From positions 1 through 64,000 of the forward strand of contig CAJUFP010000006.1 in NCBI GenBank assembly GCA_910585645.1: a DNA stretch of 64,000 nt. The letters are read 5' to 3'. The notes below the pieces were generated by a model. The model searched no databases. It had not been told where the DNA came from and saw only the letters and a list, made by a program, of their open reading frames with translations. Source of the DNA: an uncultured Hungatella sp. Lineage in GTDB: Bacteria; Bacillota; Clostridia; Lachnospirales; Lachnospiraceae. The translations under genes and the position numbers were made by a program. This document shows positions 53,307-62,855 of the stretch, piece by piece; position 1 is the stretch's first letter, and each line of letters begins with the position of its first letter.

Positions 53307-54434
53307 CTATGGAAACATGCTATTTTCCCCAAGAAACACAAATACGGATGAAGGTGTTCCTAAATATGGCAATGTCTGATAAAAAGCAATTATATATGTC
53401 CAGCCAGAAACAGCTAACGCATATAAACCCACTTTCATTCTTGGATATACCAATGACACTTTTGACGCATTAGCAACATTCTCCGAATACTTTTGAAGTA
53501 TATATGCTGTCATAGCATATAAAACTGTATTAATACCATGTATGACAAAGATCAGACGCATATATGTATCATTTAATCTTAAAAAGGGGATAAATAAAAT
53601 CGTTATTATATTCAGGTCACTTATTATCTCTGCGGTACGGAATTGGCTACCTGTACTATCATGTCTGCCAACTATCCTTTTTGCCTTCTGTGTCAAATAT
53701 ATATTTCCAAATAAAATGATCAGTTCAGCTAAAAACCCTTTCAGGTTCGGGTATCCCTCTTTCTCTCCCCCACCGCTTAGCCAAGTTATTATTTTTTCTC
53801 TGTCAGTATAATGGCTAACTATATTCAGCAAAAGGTTCGTATGCTGGACGATCAATATGCCCATAATCGCAATGATAAGAAAAAGGATAATCCTAATCTT
53901 TGTCGTATTCTTCTTTACCAAAAACATAACCCCAAATAGTATTGATGAATAGTGTATCAATGTAGCTATGAGAAGAAAGATACAATATCCCCTTACATTT
54001 TTCTTTGATCCATCAAATAAAAAGGTAAAACCATACATCACCACTGCGCACGCCAAAGCTGCTCTCATACCTGAAATCTGCCAAGGAAATGGAGCTATCA
54101 TATACATTGCTGCCGCCAAGGCCTTAAGTTGGCAAATTTTCCGAAAAGTAAGATTAAGGAAAAATATTAACAGCGTCGCTATAACCATCCTGAATTCTAC
54201 AAATGAAAGTCCAACTGATCTGCCAAAAAGCATCATAGCAGAGAACAGGGGCTCAAACGCGTCACGCATACCCTCATTATAGATCCACTCATAAACGGAT
54301 GTATCTGGCGCCCCTGTATTCAGCGAAAATAAAAGCCACATGTAGACCATGATCCCCCAGTACAACAGCTTTGATCTTGGAATAAAAACCGCCATAACAA
54401 ATAACGTGATTAATATTACAATTGACATATCCAT
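53307..54434 (-). CDS. EpsG-type glycan polymerase (Wzy-like)
   Basis: A 375-residue membrane protein with about ten helices. It has the EpsG-like early motif NTGAPDTSVYEWIYNEG and an extracytoplasmic loop with SHYTDREKIITWLSGG. EpsG/Wzy proteins join repeat units outside the membrane. The assignment rests on topology, motif and its place beside the flippase gene. Confidence 0.8.
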   Translation of the reverse strand: MDMSIVILITLFVMAVFIPRSKLLYWGIMVYMWLLFSLNTGAPDTSVYEWIYNEGMRDAFEPLFSAMMLFGRSVGLSFVEFRMVIATLLIFFLNLTFRKICQLKALAAAMYMIAPFPWQISGMRAALACAVVMYGFTFLFDGSKKNVRGYCIFLLIATLIHYSSILFGVMFLVKKNTTKIRIILFLIIAIMGILIVQHTNLLLNIVSHYTDREKIITWLSGGGEKEGYPNLKGFLAELIILFGNIYLTQKAKRIVGRHDSTGSQFRTAEIISDLNIITILFIPFLRLNDTYMRLIFVIHGINTVLYAMTAYILQKYSENVANASKVSLVYPRMKVGLYALAVSGWTYIIAFYQTLPYLGTPSSVFVFLGENSMFP

Positions 54435-54437
54435 CTC

Positions 54438-55349
54438 TCACTTATTGATCATCATTTCTAATCTCTGTTCAAAGTCAAATTCCTTCAATCTCTCATCTGA
54501 GACTCTTTTAACATCATTGTGCAAGAAAGTATTTATTTCGTCAAAGTTATCCTTACCTAAAACGAAATATGTATTTCTATCATAAAGCTCAAAATCTTTT
54601 ACCCCGCGATTATTTGTAATACATTTTATTCCATCAAAAACTGCCTCCATCTCTCTCTGTGTCACACTTTTTTGTCCTTTTGGGACAATATTCAAAACCG
54701 CCCTTGTGTCAATCAACAAATCTAGGTACTCTTCATATGTCAATAATTTTTTATAATATCTTTTTTTTAAACGCAGAAACTGCCGGTCCGCGCAAATATG
54801 AAAATATGTTCTCAATCCCTTATCATTTAACCTTCTTTCCAACTGAAATAAATAACCAGCTCTCCCCTTATCACGGCCAATATAGATTACATCATACTTT
54901 GGGTTGGGATTTGGTGTCCTTTTATACTCTGTAAAAAAAGAGGGTTTACACCATTTCATTGAGTAACGTTCGCAATCATCCTGGTCATAGGACCACTTCT
55001 CCACATATTTATCAACACTTTCCGGATTAATGGTCCTATCTGCTCTATTCTCGTATGATAATATAATCCTTGATCCAGGATGGTTCTGCCTGATCCACTC
55101 TAAATAATCCGGTAAGATCAGAGGATCAAAAACCACAAAAATATTGCTATTTACGTTTTGAATACATGTATTGTACCATATCTTTTGATAAGGCAGTTTA
55201 AACCGAAACCATATCTCACGCATGACTCTCAGTAGAAGGCGATTCCCTCTATAGGGAGTATATATTTGATACCCATAATGCTGAATCGCGTCAAACACAT
55301 AATCTTTTTTTAGTTTTGCTCTAATAATACATACATCGCGCTTATCCAT
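54438..55349 (-). CDS. Putative glycosyltransferase of capsule locus
   Basis: A 303-residue soluble protein. The second half resembles GT-B nucleotide-sugar domains: YDVIYIGRDKGRAGYLFQLE, LTYEEYLDLLIDTRAVLNIV and a Glu-bearing TQREMEAVFDGIKCITNN. Such proteins are common in capsule loci as rhamnosyl- or galactosyltransferase-like genes, but I cannot name the family with certainty. It lies between the fused initiating transferase and the polymerase. Confidence 0.7.
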   Translation of the reverse strand: MDKRDVCIIRAKLKKDYVFDAIQHYGYQIYTPYRGNRLLLRVMREIWFRFKLPYQKIWYNTCIQNVNSNIFVVFDPLILPDYLEWIRQNHPGSRIILSYENRADRTINPESVDKYVEKWSYDQDDCERYSMKWCKPSFFTEYKRTPNPNPKYDVIYIGRDKGRAGYLFQLERRLNDKGLRTYFHICADRQFLRLKKRYYKKLLTYEEYLDLLIDTRAVLNIVPKGQKSVTQREMEAVFDGIKCITNNRGVKDFELYDRNTYFVLGKDNFDEINTFLHNDVKRVSDERLKEFDFEQRLEMMINK

Positions 55350-55374
55350 GCTATTCTCTTTTCCATTCTTCTAA

Positions 55375-58300
55375 TCAAATCAGTTTTCGGTCTCCTATAA
55401 GTTCATATTCTTTCCTCATCCGTTTTTCTACTACAGTAAGGTCATACCTTTTTAATCTCAGCCTGTTTCTCGCCACACAGCCTTCTGTTATTCTTTTTAA
55501 ATCATCACGGGAATTATCTGTAAAATTCCTTAATACCCTTACAACATCACCAACGCTATTCTCGTCAAATATATACGCACTCTCATGAATCAGATCCATA
55601 TTTCCTCGTATCGCGCTGCAAACCACCGGAGTCTCACAAGCGATCGCCTCCATAAGAGCCATGGACAGACCCTCCTGATGTGATGGAAAAATAAACAGGT
55701 CAGCCGCTTGGCATAATTCGCTTATATCTGTCCTAAATCCAAGAAATCTTATCTGATCATCCAAACCTAAACTGTGAACAAGAACCCTCAACGCACTCTC
55801 CCCTCTGCCCTTACCCGCAATAAAATATCGTATGTTTGGATTCTGCATTTCACTTAAAGCTCTAATAACAACTTCATGGTTCTTACGGGGTATCAATTCA
55901 CCTACAGAAAGTAAAAATATTGCTTTTTTGTCCACCCCTAACTCTTTACGCTTTTTTTCAGGATCTGCCAAATTTCGATTAAATTTTTCTGTATCTATCC
56001 CTACACCTGGAATGTATACCGTCCTCTTGGCATGAAACCTTTCCTTTGCCCTCTTATAGTCTTCTCGATTAATCGTGATGAGGACATCTGTGATCCGACT
56101 CAGTTCTTTCTCTATTGGATAATAAAACAACCAATTTTTCTTCGGAGCACCATCATAAAAGTGGAAGCCATGAGCTGTATATATACTTTTGATCCCATTC
56201 TTCCTTCCTATGATACGACTGACAACTCCACCAATAGGACTATGCGCATGAATGAAGCTATAACCATCCTGAACTTCTATGTGATGATGTCTAAAATGAT
56301 TCTGTGGCTTCGCTTTGCCTTTGACTACATTATCAAGCTGCTTAAATACCTTTAAGTTAGCACGGATATCCTTGATATTACGTTCAAATTCTATGTGGTA
56401 ACAATCAACATCCAGCTCATCAAGTAAATTCAAAAGCTCTCGAATTTTCTCATCTGTGCAGGTATTGCCATTACTAAAATTTGCCGCAACATCTACATCA
56501 AACCCCATTGATATAAGAAGTTTAATGTTAGGAATATTGAATTGATCAATCATCGATGCAACAGATGCCACTATAAGTACCTTTTTATTGTTTCTGTCAG
56601 TATTAGCCACCTCTGTGGCAAGTATTGACTCTTTAAGATTATAGATCTGATAGGGAAAAGAATATCTGGACAATGCCTGATCATAGCAGCTGCTTCCAAA
56701 AGCTTTATCAATCAATCCGCTGATCTTCCCCGGAATACAAGAGGCTATCTTTACAACCATATTGAGACTCTTGCTTATCCGTACTGGCTTTTTCGACGCA
56801 ATACCAATCTCCTCTGCCATTCGACTCGTCTTTGTATACTCCCCATTTTGAGGAAAATACACACCATTCTCTCCGGAAATTATCAGCTGGCACAGAAATT
56901 CACAAAAATTATCAATAAAAAGCATAGAGCGCGCATTCGCAATATCTGGAAATAATGGCAGTTTACGGGCTATCTTGCTTAGTGTTGAATAATTTCCTTT
57001 ACTTCCTGGTCCATAGATCATTGGAGATCTGATAACAGCAATCTTAAAATCATCTGTCTCAAGGTTTCTTACCGCCTTATCCGCCTGCCATTTTGAATCT
57101 CCATAACAATTGATTGGAAATGGCTTCGTATCTCGTGTGATCATTTTTTCTTGTCCTAACCCGGCGCTCTCACCATAGATGATCATAGAGGACATAAAAA
57201 CAAATTGATTTACACCAGCTGCTTTAGCCTTTCTGGCTATCTCTATCGCCAGATCTGTATTGACTGTATAATATGTCTCCTTCATCTTAGCAGACACATT
57301 TCCAACATCTGTGTGAGCGATTCCCGCAACATGATAAATCGTATCATAAAGAGCAAAATCGCTATCTCTCCAACTTCCATCTACCATATCCAAAGTTTCT
57401 ATCGCCAAAGTTGGATAATGTTCAGCTGCGTATTCCCTGAAACTTTCCCCAACATAGCTTCCGGATCCTGTAATCAGAACCTTTTTCTTGATATGTTTGT
57501 CAATTTTTATATCCTTATCGCATCCAAATACAACTGCTGGATCAATTTCGGGCACACCTGAGCGTAAAGTTTTTCTCATCCCTCCTGTATCACCTTCAAC
57601 AATACCTTCATGACGCAACACAGAAACTATTGTTCCAAGAAAACAGTGGATGTCCATCATCAAGCCCTGCTTTTCAACATATTCTCCATCCATCCGCGCT
57701 TTATCTGGTATACTCAACTCATCCCGTCCATTGATCTGTGCCCATCCAGTCAATCCTGGCATAACGCTATTTGCGCCGTATTTTTCACGTTCACGCACTA
57801 AGTCACCCTGGTTCCACAAAGCTGGACGAGGACCTATTATGCTCATCTTTCCGCGGAATATATCCCAAAGCTGGGGAAGTTCATCTAAGCTGGTCTTTCT
57901 TAAAAATCTTCCAACCTTCGTAATGTATTGGTCAGGGTCAGTTAGCTGATGAGTCGGAACATCATGAGGAGCATTGGAACGCATGGTCCTGAATTTGTGG
58001 ATCAACATATAATGCTTGTCCTTCCCAATCCGTTTCTGTGTAAAGAAAACAGCTCCAGGATCATCAATCCACACCGCAAAGCTGATTCCTGCTACAAGCG
58101 GCGATAAAAGTACAAGCCCCCCAAAGGAAAACATTTTATCCAGAGCAGGCTTTATCTTCCTCTCATATACAGTTACTTTCCTCATATCATGGCATTTCTC
58201 ATACCACTTATCTTTATCTGACACATCATACTCTGGGTGGAGATACGGGTTATCGTTGTCAATATTACCATCCTCTGTCTTTTTCTTTGCAACCACATTC

Positions 58301-58434
58301 AAAACTCCATAAACAACCCCTAAACCTGCTCCTATAATTAAGAGACCTTTAACGAAACCCTTTCTTTGCATCCAGGTCTTTTCCGTAATTTCCGGCCCCA
58401 ACATAGCCAGCTTCCCTTCACCATGAATTCCCAT
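55375..58434 (-). CDS. Three-domain fusion: initiating sugar-phosphate transferase, NAD epimerase, GT4 glycosyltransferase
   Basis: A 1019-residue protein. After a short helix (about 28-48), residues 90-285 form a WcaJ/EpsL-type phosphoglycosyltransferase (IHKFRTMRSNAP, SLDELPQLWDIFRGKMSIIG with catalytic Asp184-Glu185, then PRPALWNQ). Residues 317-620 are an NAD(P)-dependent epimerase/dehydratase (LITGSGSYVG, CYGDSKWQAD with Tyr-x3-Lys). From about 645 to the end is a GT4 transferase (HGFHFYDGAPKKNWL, EGLSMALMEAIACETPVV). These steps load the first sugar on undecaprenyl phosphate and add the next. They are usually separate proteins. It is the second gene of the operon, 24 bases after loaP. 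Confidence 0.92.
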   Translation of the reverse strand: MGIHGEGKLAMLGPEITEKTWMQRKGFVKGLLIIGAGLGVVYGVLNVVAKKKTEDGNIDNDNPYLHPEYDVSDKDKWYEKCHDMRKVTVYERKIKPALDKMFSFGGLVLLSPLVAGISFAVWIDDPGAVFFTQKRIGKDKHYMLIHKFRTMRSNAPHDVPTHQLTDPDQYITKVGRFLRKTSLDELPQLWDIFRGKMSIIGPRPALWNQGDLVREREKYGANSVMPGLTGWAQINGRDELSIPDKARMDGEYVEKQGLMMDIHCFLGTIVSVLRHEGIVEGDTGGMRKTLRSGVPEIDPAVVFGCDKDIKIDKHIKKKVLITGSGSYVGESFREYAAEHYPTLAIETLDMVDGSWRDSDFALYDTIYHVAGIAHTDVGNVSAKMKETYYTVNTDLAIEIARKAKAAGVNQFVFMSSMIIYGESAGLGQEKMITRDTKPFPINCYGDSKWQADKAVRNLETDDFKIAVIRSPMIYGPGSKGNYSTLSKIARKLPLFPDIANARSMLFIDNFCEFLCQLIISGENGVYFPQNGEYTKTSRMAEEIGIASKKPVRISKSLNMVVKIASCIPGKISGLIDKAFGSSCYDQALSRYSFPYQIYNLKESILATEVANTDRNNKKVLIVASVASMIDQFNIPNIKLLISMGFDVDVAANFSNGNTCTDEKIRELLNLLDELDVDCYHIEFERNIKDIRANLKVFKQLDNVVKGKAKPQNHFRHHHIEVQDGYSFIHAHSPIGGVVSRIIGRKNGIKSIYTAHGFHFYDGAPKKNWLFYYPIEKELSRITDVLITINREDYKRAKERFHAKRTVYIPGVGIDTEKFNRNLADPEKKRKELGVDKKAIFLLSVGELIPRKNHEVVIRALSEMQNPNIRYFIAGKGRGESALRVLVHSLGLDDQIRFLGFRTDISELCQAADLFIFPSHQEGLSMALMEAIACETPVVCSAIRGNMDLIHESAYIFDENSVGDVVRVLRNFTDNSRDDLKRITEGCVARNRLRLKRYDLTVVEKRMRKEYELIGDRKLI

Positions 58435-58458
58435 GCTGATATATCCTTTCCGTCCAAA

Positions 58459-58983
58459 TTACATACCACACTCATCCCATGCCCTCTCAACTTCTATTCC
58501 AAGATACAAAATCTGTCTCCGCCCCATAAAATTAGTCTCTAACTCAGCAATCCTTTTATGAAGATTCACCCTCCTTACCTTGTCCCCAATATTTACCAAG
58601 GGACCTGACAGATATTCAATCTTCCCATTTCCCACAAGCTTTATTGTGGATATGCCAATGTGTCCATTTTTATCTGTAAGTTTTTTCATTAGATCGAATT
58701 CTTGCGGCTCCAATGTAGACACATATTCATCATCACTAAACATAAGCTTTGGTTTTGGTACTTTTTTTAGTTCTCTGTACACCTTATCCGGCTGGTCTGT
58801 ATCAATAAACACATATCCAGGAAATAAATTCTCATGAACAGTCTGCCATTCCCCTCTATATTTTTTTCTTCTGCTTCTGGTTAAATGGAAGCATCGAACA
58901 TTCAGCCTTCCTTGAAGAAGGCCCTCAATAAAACTCTCTGTATCTTCTTCATTCCTGTCCCTCACATGTACAACACACCACAT
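58459..58983 (-). CDS. loaP: LoaP-type NusG paralogue, operon-specific antiterminator
   Basis: A 174-residue protein with an N-terminal NGN domain (WCVVHVRDRNEED, then LFPGYVFIDTD) and a C-terminal KOW domain (GPLVNIGDKVRRVNLHKRIA). It is more divergent than housekeeping NusG and opens a long biosynthetic operon, the hallmark of LoaP. LoaP joins RNA polymerase at a leader RNA element and suppresses termination over many kilobases. The leader upstream contains a terminator-like hairpin. The ATG follows GGAG at about 10 bases. Confidence 0.9.
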   Translation of the reverse strand: MWCVVHVRDRNEEDTESFIEGLLQGRLNVRCFHLTRSRRKKYRGEWQTVHENLFPGYVFIDTDQPDKVYRELKKVPKPKLMFSDDEYVSTLEPQEFDLMKKLTDKNGHIGISTIKLVGNGKIEYLSGPLVNIGDKVRRVNLHKRIAELETNFMGRRQILYLGIEVERAWDECGM

Positions 58984-59019
58984 TTGATCATCACTCCATT
59001 TTAAAAAGAGAAACCTACT

Positions 59020-59050
59020 AAAAATGTTCGCTTAACTGATTGTTAAGCGA
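59020..59050 (-). terminator. Leader terminator hairpin upstream of loaP
   Basis: Minus strand: TCGCTTAAC-AATCA-GTTAAGCGA, then ACATTTTTAG. It lies between the promoter at 59101-59129 and loaP, so it can attenuate the capsule operon and is a candidate target for LoaP or other antitermination. The same palindrome recurs at 59228-59268. Confidence 0.7.
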
Positions 59051-59100
59051 CACTTTTTATTTAAACAAATTCTATAAGATCATTTTCGATAACAAATTTG

Positions 59101-59129
59101 ATTATATCATCATTTTTAATAGGTGTCAA
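59101..59129 (-). promoter_or_regulatory. Consensus promoter of the capsule operon
   Basis: Minus strand: TTGACA (59124-59129), a 17-base spacer, TATAAT (59101-59106), both perfect. The start near 59094 leaves a leader of about 110 bases before loaP. The surrounding sequence is very A/T-rich. No other feature was seen between 58984 and 59227. Confidence 0.9.
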
Positions 59130-59227
59130 CAGAAGCAATTTGTCATTTTTTGTACAAAACAGCATATAATTTCTTAAAAATTTAAATTTTAGAAAGTAAT
59201 ATCTGACAAAAAAGAGATTTTACTTTT

Positions 59228-59268
59228 ATAAAAGTGTCGCTTAACAATCAGTTAAGCGACACTTTTAT
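59228..59268. repeat. Perfect 18-bp stem palindrome, second copy
   Basis: ATAAAAGTGTCGCTTAAC and its exact reverse complement enclose AATCA. The core is the same as in the loaP leader hairpin. With A- and T-runs on both sides it can terminate in either direction. It lies upstream of the capsule promoter and insulates it from transcription coming from the right. Confidence 0.75.
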
Positions 59269-59411
59269 GCATTCAATTTAGATTTCGATTAAAACAATCA
59301 CCTTGCCTTTTCCAAATTTCTGTTATACTATCTTTATAAAAACAACAAAAACTTCCACCCTTAACAATAAACAATCCATTATCCCATCAACCCCACAAGG
59401 AGGGAAACTCC

Positions 59412-60662
59412 ATGGCCAGAACCATCGGAATCTGAATTCAAAATTTTGAACGAATCATAGCTAATCACTGTTTCTATATCGATAAAACCAACTTTATCAA
59501 AGACTGGTGAGAAAACGCAGACGAAGTAACCCTGATCACCCGCCCCAGACGATTCGGCAAGCCCCTAACCCTTGACATGGTACGACGGTTCTTCTCCACA
59601 GAATACGCGGGCCAGAGCAGCATCTTTAAAGGTTTGTCCATCTGGAAGGAAGAACACTTCCCCCGCTACAGGGTACCTATCCTGTCATCTTTTTAAGTTT
59701 TTCCGGCATTAAAGCCGACTCATATGAAGAATGCCGTATAGAGATCTGCAAAGCTATCACTATCTCTGTATTTGTCCCGGTATTATGGAAAGAAAGTCCT
59801 GATCCTGCTGGATGAGTACGACACACCGATGCATGAGGCCTATGTCTGTGGATACTTAAAGGAGCTGACCGGATTTTTGCGTAAGCTGTTTAACTATACC
59901 TTCAAATCTAACCCCTATATGGAGCGGGCTATCCTTACCGGTATTACCAGAGTAAGTAAGGAATCGATCTTCTCCGACCTAAATAACCTGGAAGTGGTCA
60001 GCACCACCTCAGAGAAATATGAGACCGTCTTTGGTTTTACTCAACAGGAAGTATGGGCTGCCCTGGAAGAATATGGGCTGTCTGATCAGAAGGAAGAGGT
60101 CCGGAACTGGTATGATGGTTTTTCTTTCGGACACAGGCACGATATCTATAACCCCTGGTCTATCCTGAATTATCTTGACAAAGGCCGTCTTGCCCCCTAC
60201 TGGACCAGCACCAGCAGCAACCGTCTGGTGGACCAGCTGATCCGCCGGGGAAGCCCCAAGGTAAAGATCATCATGGAAGACCTTCTAAATGGCAGAGCTT
60301 TGGAAAACCTGATAGACGATCAGATCGTTTTTGACCAGTTAGAGCGCAGGGAAAGCGCTATCTGGAGCCTTCTTTTAGCCAGCGGTTATCTGAGGGTAGA
60401 AGATTTTTGGCTGGACCATAAAAATGGCCGCACGGTCTGCCGACTGATCTTAACTAACCGGGAAGATAAGGCCTTTATCCTGGAATTTAAAGTAAAAGAT
60501 GAGGATACCGGGGAACAAACGCTTAAAGATACCGTTCAGGCGGCGTTGAAGCAGATTGAAGAGAAAGGGTACGGGGCATCTTTGGTCAGCAAAGGGATTG
60601 AAGATACGAGAATACGGAAGTATGGATTCGCGTTTGAGGGGAAACAGGTACTTATCGGATAA
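59412..60662 (+). pseudogene. Decayed AAA-ATPase-like / PD-(D/E)XK nuclease-domain protein
   Basis: The reading frame starts well (AAGGAGGGAAACTCC then MARTIGI) and resembles the large clostridial family whose members begin with an AAA-like P-loop domain and end in a PD-(D/E)XK domain. It is broken by in-frame TGA at 59433 and 59508, a frameshift near 59665 and another near 59760, with missing residues before LILLDEYDTPMHEAYVCGY. The P-loop region (TRPRRFGK) reads PLT instead of TLT afterward. From 59772 an intact 296-codon stretch runs to the end (AILTGITRVSKESIFSDLNN, FILEFKVKDE nuclease core). The family often occurs in many genomic copies; its role is unclear. Confidence 0.85.
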
Positions 60663-60670
60663 AACAGACA

Positions 60671-60713
60671 AAAACCCGGAACAACCAGCCGCTCCCGACG
60701 GTTGTTCCGGGTC
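60671..60713 (-). terminator. Terminator after ptuB (repeat copy A)
   Basis: ACCCGGAACAACC (60675-60687) pairs with GGTTGTTCCGGGT (60701-60713). In the minus direction the hairpin is followed by TTTTTGTC, so it ends the ptuAB transcript. The first 25 bases are identical to the terminator after pnp. Confidence 0.85.
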
Positions 60714-60794
60714 TCATTATGAGGGGTAACCCCAAATATTCTGTGATCGCCTCCCCCTGCCAGAGGATTCCATCAATTCAAATATTCCACTCCT

Positions 60795-61448
60795 TCATCC
60801 CCTCCTCAACAAACTTCTCCAGGCCTCCACGATCGCTTCGCAATATGGTACATAGGCTCCTCGATCCATGTTATCATAATACTCGATCAAATCCCGAATC
60901 TCATCCGCTGAATAATCTTCTTCAAAAAATCCGCTGGCTTCAATGGCATCTTCCCGATTCCTGACCAGATAATAGCTGTTAAGTCCCAGATGATCGATCA
61001 TCTCTTTTGCCCCTCTGCGCTCCTCATCCCGCCCTGACGGGTACACAGTTCCATCCAATCCATACCGAAACATCCCTTCTATCTCCGGGCTGGCAGGGCT
61101 GACCATCAAAGGAGAATACCAATCATCCTTTCTATGACCGCAGTGATCCTCTGCGGGATCCTCCCCAATCCCCTGACACGATGCCAGCAGATTTCCATAC
61201 TCCATATCCTCGGCTGGAAATCTGCCCTTAGGCCTAAAATGTTCCACATGGGAACTGTCTATATCCAAACGGCCCATACAATAACAGCAAATATACCCCT
61301 GTTCTTTCAGAAGCTCTTCTCTCAGCCTCCGTCTCTCTCTTTCCGGAAGATCATTTTTATAAGTGGCCTTTCTGCCGGCTGCCGCCTTAAAATCCCTCTT
61401 CCACCTCTCAAACCACTCCGGAGGATCACTCTTTATGATTCGTTTCAT
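60795..61448 (-). CDS. ptuB: Septu anti-phage system HNH nuclease PtuB
   Basis: A 217-residue HNH endonuclease of the group found in Septu systems and in some retrons. It has CCYCMGRLDIDSSHVEHFRP (zinc CxxC and the His of HNH), YGNLLASCQG (Asn region) and DHCGHRKDDWY. In Septu, PtuA and PtuB form a complex that degrades nucleic acid during phage infection. Its start overlaps the ATPase gene by 23 bases, the usual ptuA-ptuB order. No reverse transcriptase or msr/msd RNA is nearby, which argues against a retron. Confidence 0.87.
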   Translation of the reverse strand: MKRIIKSDPPEWFERWKRDFKAAAGRKATYKNDLPERERRRLREELLKEQGYICCYCMGRLDIDSSHVEHFRPKGRFPAEDMEYGNLLASCQGIGEDPAEDHCGHRKDDWYSPLMVSPASPEIEGMFRYGLDGTVYPSGRDEERRGAKEMIDHLGLNSYYLVRNREDAIEASGFFEEDYSADEIRDLIEYYDNMDRGAYVPYCEAIVEAWRSLLRRG

Positions 61449-62721
61449 TCCTTCGTCTCCTGGCGATCTGCACCCTTGCCTTTGTCGTACTGTTATTTCT
61501 GCACTGAGTCATCTTATCTATCCTGCCTGCCAGCTCCTCCGCCAGCTCATAGTCCCTCTTCTCCACTGCCTCAAACATCTTTGCAATCAGACCCTTTACT
61601 TTCTCTGACAGCGCCCCCGTACCCATCAGCTCCTCCAGGATCACATTGGAATCCCAGCCATACAGCGACGGGTATGAATACGCGTTTACCTGGCCGTCTT
61701 CCTTTTTCAGCGTAAAGATCTTATAGTCCTGATCTGCTTCACCTAAGATCTGAGGAGAATGGGTGGTGACAATAAACTGAATATTAGGAAATGTATCCTT
61801 AAGGACCCGTAAGATCTTTCTCTGCCACTGGGTATGCATGTGAAGCTCCAGCTCGTCGATCAGCGCCACCCCGCTGCCCTTTAGAGGATCGGCAAGGGAC
61901 GGATTGGCAATGGCCAGCCTCCGGGCCAGATCGCCAAACAGCGCCAGCGTGCATTTCTCCCCGTCCGACAGCTGATCTAAGCTTAAAGAAATACCTTCCT
62001 TTTCTATAAGCATCATAAGAGGCTGCCGCTCAATATGGATATGGTCAAAGTCGTCCAGCATGGCCAACATGGCCCTTCGAACAGCGCCCAGATCTCTGTC
62101 CTCATGGTTCATGGCGGACCGGACCTTCTCCTGATTCTCCAGATCCTCCCGCATTCGAAACCATTCAAACAAAGCGCTGAAATCCAGCTTGCTCTCTATG
62201 GCCTTGTCAAAAGCGCTCAGTTTGGAATACTCTGTCTGCTTCGCGTTTTTAAGCGGAATATCCACCACCAGCCGGTTTACTCCGTAATTCACAAATACGG
62301 GCATATTCTTTTTATCTTCCACAAGTACCAGATTGCCGTCTTCATCCTCATGATTTTTCGCAATATACTGATCCTCAAAATACGTGATCACATTATTTAA
62401 AAATTTATAGTGTCTCTTTCCTTCCAGTTTACTTATGGTGCGGTAGTATTCATATTCCTTTCCGGAAGCAAACCGAAACCTCCCTGTAACAGAAGCCTTT
62501 GATTTACCTGCCATAATATCTTCTTCCTTTAGATCAGCCAGTCGCTTAGAGCTGTTTAACAGCTTTCCGATAATATTGGCATACAAAAGATCAATGGAAC
62601 GCAAAATAGAAGACTTGCCCACACCGTTCACGCCGAAGATCACTGCGCTCTGCCCGTCAAGCTCCAGGTCCAGCTCTTTTATCCCCCTGAAATTCTGCAG
62701 TACGATCCCTGATATCTTCAT
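61426..62721 (-). CDS. ptuA: Septu anti-phage system ATPase PtuA
   Basis: A 431-residue SMC/OLD-like ABC ATPase with Walker A GVNGVGKSS near residue 35, a signature LDQLSDGEKCTLALFGDLAR, Walker B GVALIDELELHMH and the His-switch VTTHSPQIL. A coiled-coil region lies between the two halves. Size and pairing with the HNH gene fit a type I Septu ATPase, which senses infection and controls PtuB. It has its own promoter. Confidence 0.87.
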   Translation of the reverse strand: MKISGIVLQNFRGIKELDLELDGQSAVIFGVNGVGKSSILRSIDLLYANIIGKLLNSSKRLADLKEEDIMAGKSKASVTGRFRFASGKEYEYYRTISKLEGKRHYKFLNNVITYFEDQYIAKNHEDEDGNLVLVEDKKNMPVFVNYGVNRLVVDIPLKNAKQTEYSKLSAFDKAIESKLDFSALFEWFRMREDLENQEKVRSAMNHEDRDLGAVRRAMLAMLDDFDHIHIERQPLMMLIEKEGISLSLDQLSDGEKCTLALFGDLARRLAIANPSLADPLKGSGVALIDELELHMHTQWQRKILRVLKDTFPNIQFIVTTHSPQILGEADQDYKIFTLKKEDGQVNAYSYPSLYGWDSNVILEELMGTGALSEKVKGLIAKMFEAVEKRDYELAEELAGRIDKMTQCRNNSTTKARVQIARRRRNETNHKE

Positions 62722-62781
62722 TCATCACCCCATATACTTTCCGCGCCGCAAAAGCATGCATTGCCGTTTTTCCATGCATTG

Positions 62782-62810
62782 ATTTTAACATAAGGCCATA
62801 GTTTTAGCAA
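62782..62810 (-). promoter_or_regulatory. Promoter for ptuAB
   Basis: Minus strand: TTGCTA (62805-62810), a 17-base spacer, TAAAAT (62782-62787). The start near 62775 gives a leader of about 50 bases in which ATGCATTG occurs twice. Confidence 0.6.
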
Positions 62811-62855
62811 GGCACGGCCCTTATACTTTTTTGACCATATTTTCGAGCTGCCGTA

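Noticed and set aside
59412..59772. TGA recoding (selenocysteine or Trp) in the ATPase-like gene
   Set aside because: There are also frameshifts and missing residues, no SECIS-like hairpin was seen, and other genes of the window use TGA as a normal stop.
60795..62721. A retron with ATPase and HNH effectors
   Set aside because: The effector pair resembles some retron effectors, but there is no reverse transcriptase and no msr/msd region on either side.
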